Below are positions 40,501 through 50,683 of a DNA stretch of 64,000 nt, in pieces. The notes below the pieces were generated by a model. That model had not been told where the DNA came from. It ran no database searches and saw nothing but the letters and a program-made list of their open reading frames with translations. Every line of letters starts with the position of its first letter. Positions within the stretch are counted from its first letter, which is position 1. The position numbers and the translations under genes are program-made. Location of the stretch: positions 7,502,001 through 7,566,000 of the forward strand of contig CM082586.2 of NCBI GenBank assembly GCA_040954595.2. Reading direction: 5' to 3'. Source of the stretch: Balanoglossus misakiensis (taxonomy: Eukaryota > Hemichordata).

Positions 40501-42165
40501 CCCCACAGGTACTACACTATTCATCAAAGAGAAATTTCTCTGACACAACTCGCATAAATTTACTTGTTGGACTACAGTAAGCTTAACTTTTCTCAATTTG
40601 AAAACTGCAACTCTCTTTCTATTTAATTCTAATCAATACAGTGAATCCAAAAATTTGAATCTAGAAATATTAAATGAACAAAACAATCCAACCACTGACT
40701 GATGCTGCGTTGGTAAGTTTTTCACTGACAAAATAACAGAAACAGTGAAAGTCCATTCAGACACATTTTGATGACAATGCAAGTTTCACAGTGGTGATAA
40801 AATGACCGCCATTGTGACAATATTACACCCATGCAATTTTTCATTGCTAAATTGTTGGTGTCCCTGAATATTTTTTAATAAGACAGCTAGATGGACCCAA
40901 GTATTATGTGTGGATTTGCCAAGGATCACTGTGACACACACACATGTATCTTAAATTGCACGTGCTTCTGGGACAGTGATTGTCTGTCGAAGGTTTTAAC
41001 TACCCTGTGAACCTCATCGCCCAGAAGGAATTGAACCAGCCACTGTTCAAAGGAAATATAAATAATTTGATGAAAACAGACAGGAAGACAGCCCGATCAA
41101 CAATCTGGTGACCACAAATTCCTGGAGAAACTACAATAGATATATTGTATTTGTTAAGGTAAGTCACTTTTTGTATTACTTCCTGTGTACCTTGGGGCAC
41201 TCTTGGAATTCGGACACAGGTAATTATAAATTCAAGACGGATTGTACAGAATCAATTTCTCTGACCCCCACAGTTTTGCAACGAATAAAGATTCAAGACA
41301 GTATCCGCAGCAATCTAAGAAGTTTCTAGCATTAGTACACCGATATTTACTTTTCTCTGTTACCATCACGCAGTGCAGTGTGTGCATTTGTGGGCCTCCA
41401 TAATGTCCTGGGTTGATTTCAACACCTTCTGTTTTCTTCAACGGCACGATTTCATCATCGCAAAGGAAAACTTAACAATGTTCTCGGTACAGCGTTATCA
41501 ATGTCATGTACAGTTCATTACCAAATGGTCACAATGACATAATAGTGGCGATATTTGTTGAATGTGCGTGAAGTTTTCATCCGTGTCTGATTGCCGCAGA
41601 CGGCCGCCATGTTGGATTGAGGTTGGACGGCCCCTTTCGCCAAGGACACGACGATTTCAAGACTGTCTTTAAATCATACTAATTCATTACTAAACCCTAC
41701 ATAACCTCGATTATGGTTCGGAAACAATAAGTCGATGGCCGATTCAACGATACATAAAACTGTAAATAGACACAGTCAAGGAAAAACTCATCGTCGATTA
41801 GGCAGGTGTGTGCTTGGTTTTCCCCCCTTTCTTTCTTCGAAATGAGGCAAATTATTAGCGACTCTACCAGAAGATGGGAACTCTTTTTGGTGATCAAAGA
41901 ATGGAAATTGAACCCCAGTACGTTCGTGTCCATAATAAAGACACTAACAGGTTATGAAGTCAACAAATTAGCGATGATTGGCACGTGATTTTAGAACAAG
42001 AGACGGGACATCGGCTCGCCTGAGCCTTCACCGCTTCACAATCTGTACATTGTTATGAAAACGACCATTTGCGGAAAAATGCGAAATTACCTCAACGTAG
42101 CTGGCCAAACCTCCTGAGTAAACGAAAAGTATCGTCACAAACACTAAGTAGACCTTTACAGCCAT
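28255..42165 (-). CDS. APP: Amyloid precursor protein family member, complete
   Basis: This is a type I membrane glycoprotein of the APP/APLP family. Coding exons in order are 42091-42165, 35703-35873, 34255-34384, 33388-33624, 32677-32939, 31266-31424, 30426-30657, 29510-29725, 28941-29083 and 28255-28509. Lengths sum to 1881 bases: 626 residues plus stop. Domains by residue: signal peptide 1-22; E1 growth-factor-like part about 40-125 (WCRIGSVGKC loop, VVPFRC); copper-binding part about 127-195 (YGMLLPC, GVEFVCC); short acidic stretch about 205-235; E2 about 236-422 (HRERM, LEQEA, HFEHLRQ); variable stalk about 423-546; transmembrane about 557-580; tail with GYENPTYKYFEMQ at the C-terminus (YENPTY 615-620, a PTB/clathrin-adaptor site). 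There is no Kunitz exon. The start is the ATG at 42165, directly before a good signal sequence. The donor after exon 5 is GTACTG, a weak site, but family alignment and frame support it. A search would separate true orthology from an invertebrate-specific APP-like lineage. Confidence 0.95.
32419..32604. mobile_element. Candidate MITE with TTAAAGGGAC termini
   Basis: TTAAAGGGAC at 32419 is matched by GTCCCTTTAA ending at 32604, so both ends begin with TTAA and an AGGGAC inverted repeat. The inverted repeats are short (10 bases) and the interior is AT-rich. It lies in APP intron 5, close to exon 5. A chance match is possible. Confidence 0.4.
33388..33624 (-). CDS. APP: APP exon 4: copper-binding-domain region of E1
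   Basis: The exon encodes VGEFESDALMVPNDCKF through CCPEKPQEDVVQ. Six cysteines are placed as in vertebrate APP. In the motif corresponding to human H147-x-H149-x-H151, the sequence reads SHDQWV: the first histidine is kept and the other two are Q and V. The YGM triad that carries Y168 and M170 is kept. Confidence 0.9.
37669..37693. repeat. 25-base near-perfect palindrome
   Basis: GTGAAATGTACA, a single central base, then TGTACATTTCAC. Twelve-base arms match exactly with no loop. It is intronic (APP intron 1) with unknown role. Confidence 0.85.
41351..41471 (-). other. Unassigned coding-like block in APP intron 1
   Basis: An open frame of about 40 codons including EGVEINPGHYGGPQMHTLHC and ending VMVTEK before a GTAAAT donor-like site. 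The composition looks protein-like, but the preceding AG (TGTTAAG) is a poor acceptor and I recognise no family. It could be an exon of an unannotated nested gene, a pseudo-exon or chance. Confidence 0.2.
42091..42165 (-). CDS. APP: APP exon 1: signal peptide
   Basis: Twenty-five codons: MAVKVYLVFVTILFVYSGGL then ASYVE, ending at a GTAATT donor in phase 0. It has a basic start, a hydrophobic core and a small-residue cleavage region (GLAS). The frame remains open upstream without another ATG. Exon 2 is 6.2 kb downstream. Confidence 0.8.
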
Positions 42166-42924
42166 ACTGTTGGTGTTTTTTGTGATCTTGACGGAACGCG
42201 ATCGGCCTCTTCTAAAAACGGCGTCGGAGCTCTTCTTTGCTACAGTCACTTGTCACAGTGTCACGTAAAATGGAGAAAAGCTTCATTTGATATGCAAATG
42301 ACGTCATCGCTATACCATACGCCTTTTCTGATTGGACGTTATGAGTCGGCAAGTAGTTGAAGTTGAACTACTATTTTGGTTTTCCCTTGATATACATGTA
42401 ACAAAAAATTGTGGAATGCAATACTTTCTTGTGAATGACACGGTCGAATCTAAAAATAACTATTATTGCGCTTTTAAAATATGAAACACGCGTTAAATAT
42501 GTACAGATAAAGCGACCAATCAAAGTGAACCTTTCATAGTGGAAAATTTAGCTGGGTGTTGTTCCTGAAATTTGCATAGACATTGGTGGTATGTTGATTC
42601 GTTCCTCCAGTTCAACAGCGCAAAAGATTCCCGTGATTCAACAGGGAACTAACTGAGTAATTTTGGAAATAGTGTTAGGCAATCATGATTCACGATGACT
42701 AATACTCGGAAAGTAATTTCCTATATAAAATGGTTTCCTTATTAGCGTGATTTGTTGTTGCTATTGTTGCCATTCGGGTATTCACCTAAATATTTACACT
42801 TTTTATAGTATGTGGTATATATAGTATTGCCAAAAGTCGTCAGAAACATGGTATTTTTCCAATAAAAAATATTATTTATGCTTTACTCTATCTGTCTTGC
42901 AATGTAATAAACATGATGCACACG

Positions 42925-43256
42925 CACGTACTACCTACCTACAAACAAACAAACAAGCAAGCGTGCGTGCGTGCGTCCGTACGTACGTACGTACATACAT
43001 ACATATGTACGTACGTACATACGTACATACATACATACATACATACATACATACATACATACATACATACATACATACATACATACATACATACATACAT
43101 ACATACATACATACATACATACATACATACATACATACATACATACATACATACATACATACATACATACACACACACACATACATACATACATACATAC
43201 ACACATACACACACACACATACATACATACATACATACATACATACATACATACAT

Positions 43257-43323
<67 letters not shown>
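42925..43323. repeat. Compound tetranucleotide microsatellite (ACGT/CATA/CAGA)
   Basis: Imperfect CGTG and ACGT units lead into a long (CATA)n tract with CACA interruptions, then a pure (CAGA)n tract at about 43257-43322. Because four is not divisible by three and the repeat lacks stops, several frames on both strands stay open. These are artefacts, not genes. It lies between APP and the SH2 gene. Confidence 0.97.
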
Positions 43324-43615
43324 TAATTCATGAGAACATACTTGCTTACTCAACCGATTTATTTGCCATGGATATAAAGTATACAACTTACATTGTTATG
43401 CCAGCTTGATCAATTGATTATATAATGAAAACTCAATCAGTTATATGAATGTTTGCTCATTACTCCCGCGATGTCATTCAAAGTTATGGGTATTTCACGT
43501 TTATACACAAGTTGCGCACACTTATACTAAGCAAAGCAGTACAGAGGTTTTTATGAAAGTTGAACCATTGTTACAAAACTGGTCTTGTCTCATGCATTGA
43601 CAAACTTGGACAGGC

Positions 43616-43885
43616 CTACGATTCATTTTGTCCGCAAAAAAGTGGTGAGCAATATATTTTAGTTGAAACCTGGTTGAACTTGAAACCAATCACTCTTGCC
43701 ACCCGACCTTCACATTGTTGGTCCTTTGGTTCTACTTTGAGTCGTTTCTTTAGCGCGCGTATCATAACACTCAAATTAGGGTCCATCATCAGAAAACCGA
43801 CGTCATATTTGTAGGTAATGGAAGGCCAGTTCTCCGGGACAGCCCGTATCTGGATTACGTAGCGGACAATTGCACTCAAGGCCAA
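43616..43885 (-). other. Open segment downstream of the SH2 gene stop, possible pseudo-exon
   Basis: A minus-strand frame of about 90 codons with protein-like content (VRYVIQIRAVPENWPSITYK, ALKKRLKVEPKDQQCEGRVA). It begins 150 bases after the SH2 gene stop and lies before a minus-strand AATAAA near 43358, so it may simply be 3' UTR. No family is recognised and there is no convincing ATG or acceptor. Confidence 0.2.
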
Positions 43886-44034
43886 TCAGTGGTCTTGAGA
43901 CCGACGACATTGACAACCGCTAAGTTCAAGGTGTTTCAATCGGTAATTTTGGTCATGACAGCCACAAGATGCTGAAGAACTTTGTTGATCCAGTTTTGGT
44001 CTTAGCCAGAACTCGAAAGCAACCGTATATCGGA

Positions 44035-47000
44035 CTATTGATCTTCAAAGATTAGTTCACTTTCGGCATCTCCGCATGTCTCAAGAAACGTCTGAAACTC
44101 ACGGAATGCTGCAAGAGACAAACAAAGTGATACATAACTTTATTGGTGAGTTAATGTAAACAACAACAACAACAACAACGTCGAGAATGATAGATAGCGT
44201 TCTGTAAGAAAGCTGCAAGTTGCCTGAATCCTTTGTACTCTGCGTGTGAAAGTGGCCCAGGAAACTTTTATCTGCTCTTCAACTGTTTATTCTGTAGTTT
44301 CATTGAATGGTTTCACGTCTTCAACATAAAGAAATTAGTTTTTTTCAGCAGCACAAAACACCGGCCCACACCAACCTCTATGTCTGCTGATATTCCGTCG
44401 ATGCACCAAACCTTCTTCCCACGTGATTGGTTCAGGTTGGTCTTCTCGATCTGAGACAAAACAAACCATATGAATGAGTACCACGTGATAGATATCACGA
44501 GATAAATTATCCGACTTTTCGAGCATATCTCCCAAAGAATATTCACGTTGATATTGTAGTCAAAAAGTTAACTTTTCAGAGTCGGTGAACTTTAACAACG
44601 CACATAGAAGACCCACATAGGTTTGTGGTGTGCCAATAGGCATTACATTAATAAGCGATTTATTGGCAGAGTGATGCGATGCCCTTCTGCGTTATTTGGT
44701 TCCCCTTCTACCTTTAAGGGCTAATTCTATCGACTGTGCCAAATTTCTCCCTTCTAACAACTCTGCCTAATACCCCACTAGTTTCCGCTACTTTCATTGA
44801 GTATTGGGGCTTTGAAGACACGACCCAATATTTGTTGCACTTGTTCTGAGAGTGCAATAAGTCAACGTGGGATTAAATGATTTATGGCCATCCTTCAGTT
44901 TCAAAGACAAATTTGAGGTCCAATTCCACGTCATCATATACCCAATTATCAATGTTAATATGTAGGTACAAACTTTCTTTTAGAGAGAGGGAAAATCTTG
45001 TACTTTTAAAGGAAATGCCACCCGAAATAGGCTACCAGTGGAAACGACTAAAGTATACTCACACTTGTAGTTTAACACGTGATGAACCACAATATGTTTT
45101 CTCATTAATTGTTCTTTCCAGCCATTGTCTTGTTTATAAGGCACAACGTGTACGAAAGATACAGACAGATTATTCTCCTCGTCAAACCGCAATAAGAATG
45201 TACCAGGCGTGTCAAGATGAAGCAATTCTTCGGCTTCTTTTCTTTCCATTTTTCCATGAAAATACCTGTCCACAAAATACATTATGTGTAAATTTACTTT
45301 GGGTAACTTCCATCAGAACTGCTCGTAAAGTTAGCAGTATTGCGGGGAAATATTGGCTGGGCTGGGAAGTACATAGACAAGCAGAGAGAATCTAAAGATG
45401 ATGGACGGACGCCGGAGAGAGACGGACAGACAGCCATGCCAACCAGGCAAAACATGCAATATACAGGTACATTTTTCTTATGTCAGCGTTCACCCCCCCC
45501 CCCCCTTATGGTCCACCCGACGCATTTAGCCATTCATGTCAACTATAGGCACACGTGTACTCTTTCTGCACTATTCTAGCAGACTAAAACGGGAACGTGT
45601 GCAGAAAAATGATGTCTCTTTAATATCAACATGTAAAGACAGAATGCAGTACGTGTACTCACTTGCTCATTTCTGCAGCCTACAAAGAAAAACAATATGA
45701 ACTGTTCAGTTAGTATATTGCATACAGTCTAACAAAGAACAACGTCTGAAAGTTTTACCTGTTGTTGAAGAAAGGGGCACGTAATCACAATGCTGTTTTG
45801 TCTGTTAATAGAAATGAGGCTGTAGCTACGCTGTACATGATGCATACATTTTATTTTAACAATAACGTAATCTTCAACTTACAAGGTTGATCCACTTCCT
45901 GACCTTTGACCTGACCCACGTCCACCTATCAGTCTTTGGTTCTGGATCCCAATCTGGGTGCATTATCTCTAAAGGAGGATCAATACCATTGCTTTCTGCT
46001 TTTCCACTTTTACTTCCTTCCAAGCCGATTTTCCTTTCTTTTCGTCGTCGTCGCTTTTGATGACTTTGTTTTTGTTGTTGTTCTTGGTTTTGTTCATCTT
46101 GTTGTTGTTGTTGTTGTTGTTGCTGTTTGAATGGGGCGTGGAGATGAGACAGTCTTCTTTGCAAGGCGACGTAATCAGTTATTGAACGGCCATTTCCAAT
46201 CAGCAGCTTATCGCTAGCGGCGTACACGTAGTTTGCATTCGTTAATTCTACAAACGTTCCAAACTGCTTCAAGGTTACTGTGTCTCCTGAATGAAAATAG
46301 AAATAGATGCAGCTGAGATATGCCGGCAGACTGTGTTAGTTTAACTTTGTGATGTGTTGCATGATGATGATGGTGGGGTGATGGTGGTGGTGGTGGTGGT
46401 GGTGGTGGTGATGGTGGTGGTGGTGATTGAGAGTATTTAAAATATTTAAGCTAGCCATCTTTTGTTGAAGTTGATTTGTTGTCGGAAAGCGAAAGAGGAT
46501 GAACACTTTTTGATGAAAAATTACAAAAGAACTTGTCGACAACTAAGATATTTCAACATATTGATATCATACTCCATTCAGATGAAAGAATGGCATTTAA
46601 TAAAGATTTCTCTACCTCCAAAGAACAACTTGAAGTTTTCAACTGTGCAGGGCATAGGACCTCCATAGATTTCTGTCATTTTACTGTGAAATGAGTCGAT
46701 ATTCACCTTGACCAGAAAAGATAAAAAGAAAACACTGTTTACATCATTTCATCTAAATGTTTACTCCGGTATTTGCGAGATCTTCAATATTTCCAAGAAG
46801 TCACGTACTGTACCGGAAGAGAAATTCTTTACTTAGACATTTATTATGTTTCAAACCGCATCTGAAAGATTATTTTCTTGCAGACCATAACGACATAATT
46901 AACGACCATTTCCACATATCCCTTTTCACGTGTTCATGTTATAAATTTGAAAACACATATATTCATAGACCAACATCTCTGGTTGTTCTGGACTCTTTAC

Positions 47001-49014
47001 ATCACACTTTTCCTGGCCAAACAAATTAAACATAACCAAGAACATAACCAAGAGCCCGAGAAAGTTTACTTTCTGGATCGAGACAGGAATGTTTCGGTAT
47101 CAACGATCAAATCTCAGCTTCACTGCTCAATGGCAGTTAATTTTGTGTAAAAATGTGATATCGATCAAAATTAATATCGACCAACTGTATAAGTTCCAGT
47201 GTAATATATCCCGCCCATCGTGCGGATACCAATCTGCTTACAAATACATACCTCGGTACTTTTACCATAACACTGTTGCCATAAGATCTTTGCTGTAAGG
47301 AAAATAAGAAGATACATGTATATGATCTACAACCTTATTTGAGCCAAAATACACTCGAATTTAGTCCTTTACCTCTGTCTTGGCAGGTGTAGCATGCTGG
47401 GTTCGCTTACCCATTCCGGACACCTGGTACCGCGACAACCCTATAATAATTGCCATTTTATCAAATTTGTTTCTTGGATCTGGTAATTCATGTAGCTAAG
47501 TAATGTTGCAGATAAGATTGTCTCATAAATTTTCATTGTATTCTGATTAAAATAAGACGGACATTTTGTGATCACAGAAATATCGATTAGTTTCTGAAAA
47601 TTTATCTTTAGAATTAATCACCACTTGACTCCATTAACTCACCATCTTCATTTTTTATTTCTCTGCGTGCTTCCTTGACGATGGCATCCTTGTAAACCAG
47701 TCTGTACAGTTCCTGTGTCAAATGATCACGTGGTACAGTCAGTAAAAATGTCAGACAAGATTATTAATAATTCCGGAGGTACCTTGGATAGTGAGGTTTA
47801 ATTTGTTTCTTCAAAATTGTTGAAACCAAATTTTCTATTCCAGGATTGACAAAACTTAGAAACAAACTTTTTTCTCACTCTTTTGTCGAGATTGGCATAC
47901 GCACTATGTAAGAAAAGAGACGTCTCATATTAAAGAGTGGTGTCGTCTGAACTACGCATGTGCGACTTTGTTTTTATAGACAAAGCATCCTCACTGTTAC
48001 CCCTGTTCAGGGAGACCATGTTAACCAATATATGTTCTATCAAAAAAAAACTTGGAATGTGATAAAAAGTAACACTGACCTTTCTCAGCTGAGTGAATTG
48101 CTGTATCTTTTCTTGCAACTCGATGCTTCTACCAGACATAAAGTCACCAACCATGTCTGTGTCGTTCATTCCAACACCGAATATCAGGCGCCCTAATTCT
48201 TCCGTCTTCAATCTCAGTGTCCGCAGTTTGGATTGTATGACTGTGGGGCGAAATAATCAAAACCAACTTTGTTTCCAAATTTGCTATTAGACCCCTATGC
48301 AGATAACCGAACCAATGAGACGATAGTTTACTTTGACAATGAATCACTGAATGTCTACTTCATGTGATCATGTGCGTATCCGCGGTTATTGGTGTTGCCG
48401 ACGTCATTTGTTATGATCATTATGACGTAATATCAATACTAAGTACAAGTACACGGCATATTCTCGTATCAATGGGGCTCGGGGTATCTTGAACGCCACC
48501 GGTTACTTATCCGAACAGGTACATGTACTGTGCCACCTTTGATCAGTAGATCAGTAGAGCTGTTTGGCACGTCGATGAAAAGCTTAGACGAAGTTATCTT
48601 TCACGTCCTTCCTTCACACAACAACCTCATGGCAGTACCAGTTTGAATCGAAAAAGTGAAAACTTAATAGTGAAACCCTATCCAACATAACAGTTTGCAA
48701 TGAAACCAACGTCGATCATATAATTGACGGTGGGAGATCTATTTACACTATACATCAAGATCAAAGCATGATGGCCTGGTGGTCAGACGCAGAAAAGCGT
48801 GACACTGGGATCACCAGACACCATACTCACCTGGAGTTAAATCGGAGTCAGAGATTTCGTTGAAATCTTCAAATAAAACCCCCAGGGCCGACATGCTGCT
48901 CTCAAGCCTTATACTTCGTGGCGGAAGTTGTACTTTTAGCATCTTGTACAGATTGTACAAGGAATATAACATTTTCAAGTACGACTTGGAGATTCTGCGG
49001 CTTGTGTCCGACAT
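44035..49014 (-). CDS. SH2-domain protein with STAT-like linker/SH2 region, unnamed
   Basis: Coding exons in order: 48831-49014, 48080-48240, 47643-47712, 47373-47440, 46616-46706, 45883-46286, 45663-45679, 45063-45265, 44376-44450 and 44035-44108. They total 1347 bases, 448 residues plus stop, with all phases consistent. The N-terminal third (1-138) is helical. Residues 139-245 are unassigned. A polyglutamine and RRRRKERK insertion lies at about 246-275. WTWVRSKVRKWINL precedes an SH2 domain (about 332-415) with YFHGKMERKEAEELL and GTFLLRF, whose R358 is the expected phosphotyrosine-binding arginine. STATs show a similar order: W-rich linker, AEELL, TPGTFLLRF. LRKELYRLVYKDAIVKE may correspond to the STAT LFRNL...SAFVVE segment before the DNA-binding domain. 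That homology is inference. There is no obvious STAT-type tail tyrosine motif. It could equally be a lineage-specific SH2 adaptor. Confidence 0.8.
45063..45265 (-). CDS. SH2 exon of the unnamed SH2 protein
   Basis: The exon encodes YFHGKMERKEAEELLHLD, then TPGTFLLRFDEENNLSVSFV and KHIVVHHVLNYK. It contains the beta-B FLLRF arginine and the HI-V-H/beta-D-like segment. The acceptor is TTGTGGACAG in phase 2 and the donor GTGAGT in phase 1. Confidence 0.9.
45663..45679 (-). CDS. 17-base microexon upstream of the SH2 exon
   Basis: GCTGCAGAAATGAGCAA lies between a TTTGTAG acceptor and a GTGAGT donor and encodes AAEMS plus two bases. It is needed because exon 6 ends in phase 0 while the SH2 exon starts in phase 2. 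The alternative acceptor seven bases in (GCTGCAG) would break the frame. Confidence 0.65.
45883..46286 (-). CDS. Linker exon with polyglutamine and polybasic insertion
   Basis: This is the largest exon (404 bases). After GDTVTLKQFGTFVELTNANY and an RSITDYVALQRRLSHLHAPFK segment come nine glutamines, further Q/E-rich sequence, then SHQKRRRRKERK. It ends DWDPEPKTDRWTWVRSKVRK. The basic cluster could be a nuclear localisation signal. Confidence 0.8.
46361..46427. repeat. (GGT)n / (ATG)n microsatellite
   Basis: A trinucleotide simple repeat in intron 5 of the SH2 gene, close to exon 6. It produces a spurious polyhistidine frame on the minus strand. Confidence 0.93.
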
Positions 49015-50617
49015 ATTGGTGGTTGTCGCGAAGCTTTGAAAATCTTTCTAGTAGGTACAGTGGTGTCCGTCGTCTCTCAGTATCGTGTACTCTTATACAT
49101 TCCAGAGTACCTGTACGTATATGTCGAAACTACTAGTATATACACGCGCTGACAAGGTCTTCTGCAAGTGACACTGTCAGCCCAGTTGTGTAAATCCTAC
49201 TGTTACCTGCACGGTGGACCAACACTTCTCAGGAACTGGGGAAAATGAGACTCGCCAGGTAAATTTGTTTAGGTTGGACGGAGTGAGTCCAAACACTGTA
49301 GTATTTACCCCTATATGACTTCTACCTTAGAGCTGATGGGAAAAGCTATAGAGAGATTATACGGTCGATACGCACAGCCTTTGTCAGGTCCATAGCCTCA
49401 ACAGGAGAATGTCCAGTTATTGTGTACCCATCAATGCAAACAGAAGAAACTATTGAGCGTTTAGACACTGGCCGTGTGTTGCTAAGGACTTAACGATCTG
49501 TGTCAATGCTTTTGTCATACACACAATGCATTCCAAATAAACTTAGACAGGGAAAGCCATGCCCGGAACTTAATAATAATACAAGTCAGAGAAGTTCAAA
49601 TAAGCGTCCATTAGACCCTCAACTTCGGCATGTTCGGGGTTAGGGGTGGCGCACATAATCTGGTCATTTTTTAGTAGGGAAGCAAACATCATATAATTAA
49701 AATAAGCAGGTGCCACATTTTTCCATCACTCGCCATATTTTACCTATGGCCGCATATGATGTATCTATGGTGATGTATCCATGGTGATGTAGGGGTACTC
49801 TGCGGTAGTATACAGCCTATCACTTTCCTTTAGTTTGAATACGAATCTCAGTCAATTCAACGACTCACGCTTTTACTGCCAGTTGTTCTAAATGATATCA
49901 ATGTATGAGTCATCCAATCCAATCACTGTCACTTTGTATCTTTCTTCATCAACATATTTAAATGTTACCCGTCACCATCACTCAGCACCTCCGTTACCAT
50001 GCCAACAACCCATTGCCCCCACCGCCTTCTCACGCCTCTAGTGATGACCACTGAGAATGTGCGAAATATCACTTTTCGTTTATACTTATTATTATTCCGT
50101 ACTTCCAAAGGTTCTGAAAATAAACTGTTACTCAAAAGAGCGCCTCACTACATGTATAGCCAATCGTATTTAGCCTATTCGGGCATTTTGCCAAACGGCT
50201 CGTCCAAAGTTGTCCCAACAGAAGTTCGATTCTGATTATGTCAACGGATGGTGAGTAGTACATGTAATCACAATCTCACAAGGTAGACCAGGCTAATTCA
50301 TTGACCTCATAACGATTTAACATTCTCGCGAGCCAGAGTCATCTCCTGGCAACTCAGATCGCGGTTTTACGACGATGGAATTTAATGAAATTATCATAAC
50401 TATTGGACAATTGTCCTCCATGTTACTACAGAATGTTCCTGATTTATATTTCAACTTTTTAACGATTCTTAATACTGCATACTATAAGACACTTTAGCCA
50501 CTTTCAATTTTGATTGATTGAATGATTGAGTCCAGTTTATTGAAATGTCTTTTCATGGTTTTGCTTTTCTTTTTCTTTCTTCGATACAAAACAACATATT
50601 TCCACACAAAAACATTC

Positions 50618-50683
50618 AACATAACCACAGGTCGCACCATAGTTGAGAGCGCTCTTAACTACGGTGCGACCTGTGAACATAAC
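50618..50683. mobile_element. 50-bp palindromic mini-transposon with 8-bp target duplication
   Basis: A 50-base near-perfect palindrome (50626-50675) has arms starting CACAGGTCGCACC, with 23 of 25 positions paired. It is bracketed by exact AACATAAC repeats at 50618-50625 and 50676-50683. An 8-bp duplication is typical of hAT-type transposition. Nothing but the two terminal repeats is left. Confidence 0.75.

Larger units (their letters stand above)
35874..42090. other. APP intron 1 (6.2 kb)
   Basis: An AT-rich intron with no known exon. It includes a near-perfect 25-base palindrome at 37669-37693, an inverted repeat around 38118-38160 (ATTAACTTCAA and its complement), and one short open block at 41351-41471 that is listed separately. 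Confidence 0.6.

Noticed and set aside
42897-43409. Open frames of 120-170 codons on both strands
   Set aside because: They come from the stop-free CATA/CAGA tetranucleotide repeat. Products are periodic (HTYI, RQTD, YVCM) and not genes.
48768-48830. tRNA-like sequence beside SH2 gene exon 1
   Set aside because: TGGTGGTCAGACGC and GGGATCACC resemble A and B boxes, but spacing and pairing are too poor to call.
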